From Cudoniella acicularis (Eukaryota; Ascomycota; Leotiomycetes; Helotiales; Helotiaceae), in NCBI GenBank assembly GCA_013054445.1, contig JAAMPI010001229.1:1-17374 (forward strand): 17,374 bases of DNA, written 5' to 3'. Shown here in pieces: positions 17,369 to 17,374 of the stretch (position 1 is its first letter; every line of letters begins with the position of its first letter). The position numbers and the translations under genes are program-made. The notes beneath the pieces are model-generated. The model had not been told where the DNA came from and ran no database searches. It saw nothing but the letters and a program-made list of their open reading frames with translations.

Positions 17369-17374
17369 GATGAG

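Noticed and set aside
1..17374. CRISPR arrays, rRNA genes, insertion sequences or complete transposons
   Set aside because: No regularly spaced repeats, no rRNA-like sequence, and no transposase or reverse transcriptase frame seen anywhere in the window.

Overview
The window is filamentous ascomycete nuclear DNA. The genes carry many short introns (45 to 92 bases) with GTRNGT-like donors, CTGAC/CTAAC/CTAAT branch sites and AG acceptors, and they are separated by AT-richer spacers. The protein families (NmrA-like, fungal BTB/POZ, short fungal bZIP, PMU-type histidine phosphatase, proteasome alpha 7) fit Pezizomycotina. I suspect a leotiomycete from the overall style, but that is inference only.

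Layout, left to right. A truncated bZIP-type regulator (minus strand, cut by the left edge) lies head-to-head with an intronless NmrA-like NAD(P)-binding protein (plus strand); they share a 512 bp divergent promoter. Next comes a same-strand array of four BTB/POZ genes, called A to D here, between about 3.4 and 9.6 kb. They share a short disordered Ser/Ala/Pro-rich N-terminal exon, a phase-2 intron just before the BTB domain, and a helical back half. B, C and D also end in a short basic KKRK/KKRR tail that looks like a nuclear localisation signal. B and C are closest to each other, D has lost the last intron, and A is the most diverged. Parts of the promoters of B, C and D are also recognisably duplicated, so this looks like serial tandem duplication.

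After the array, a minus-strand gene of unknown function (293 aa, Gln-rich C-terminal half) has G-rich, palindromic DNA downstream of it. Divergent from it is the 20S proteasome alpha 7 gene (pre10/PSMA3 type), whose first coding exon is just the ATG. A long non-coding stretch follows. The right edge holds a histidine phosphatase (phosphoglycerate mutase-like) gene with an unusual N-terminal extension and an apparent one-base frameshift near its 3' end.

The proteasome gene is housekeeping. The BTB array is the accessory-looking part and the best candidate for something undescribed: a locally amplified family of probably nuclear BTB adaptors. Their partners and function cannot be read from the sequence. 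All exon structures are my own splice predictions from reading frame, splice-site consensus and comparison between paralogues; no transcript data were available.
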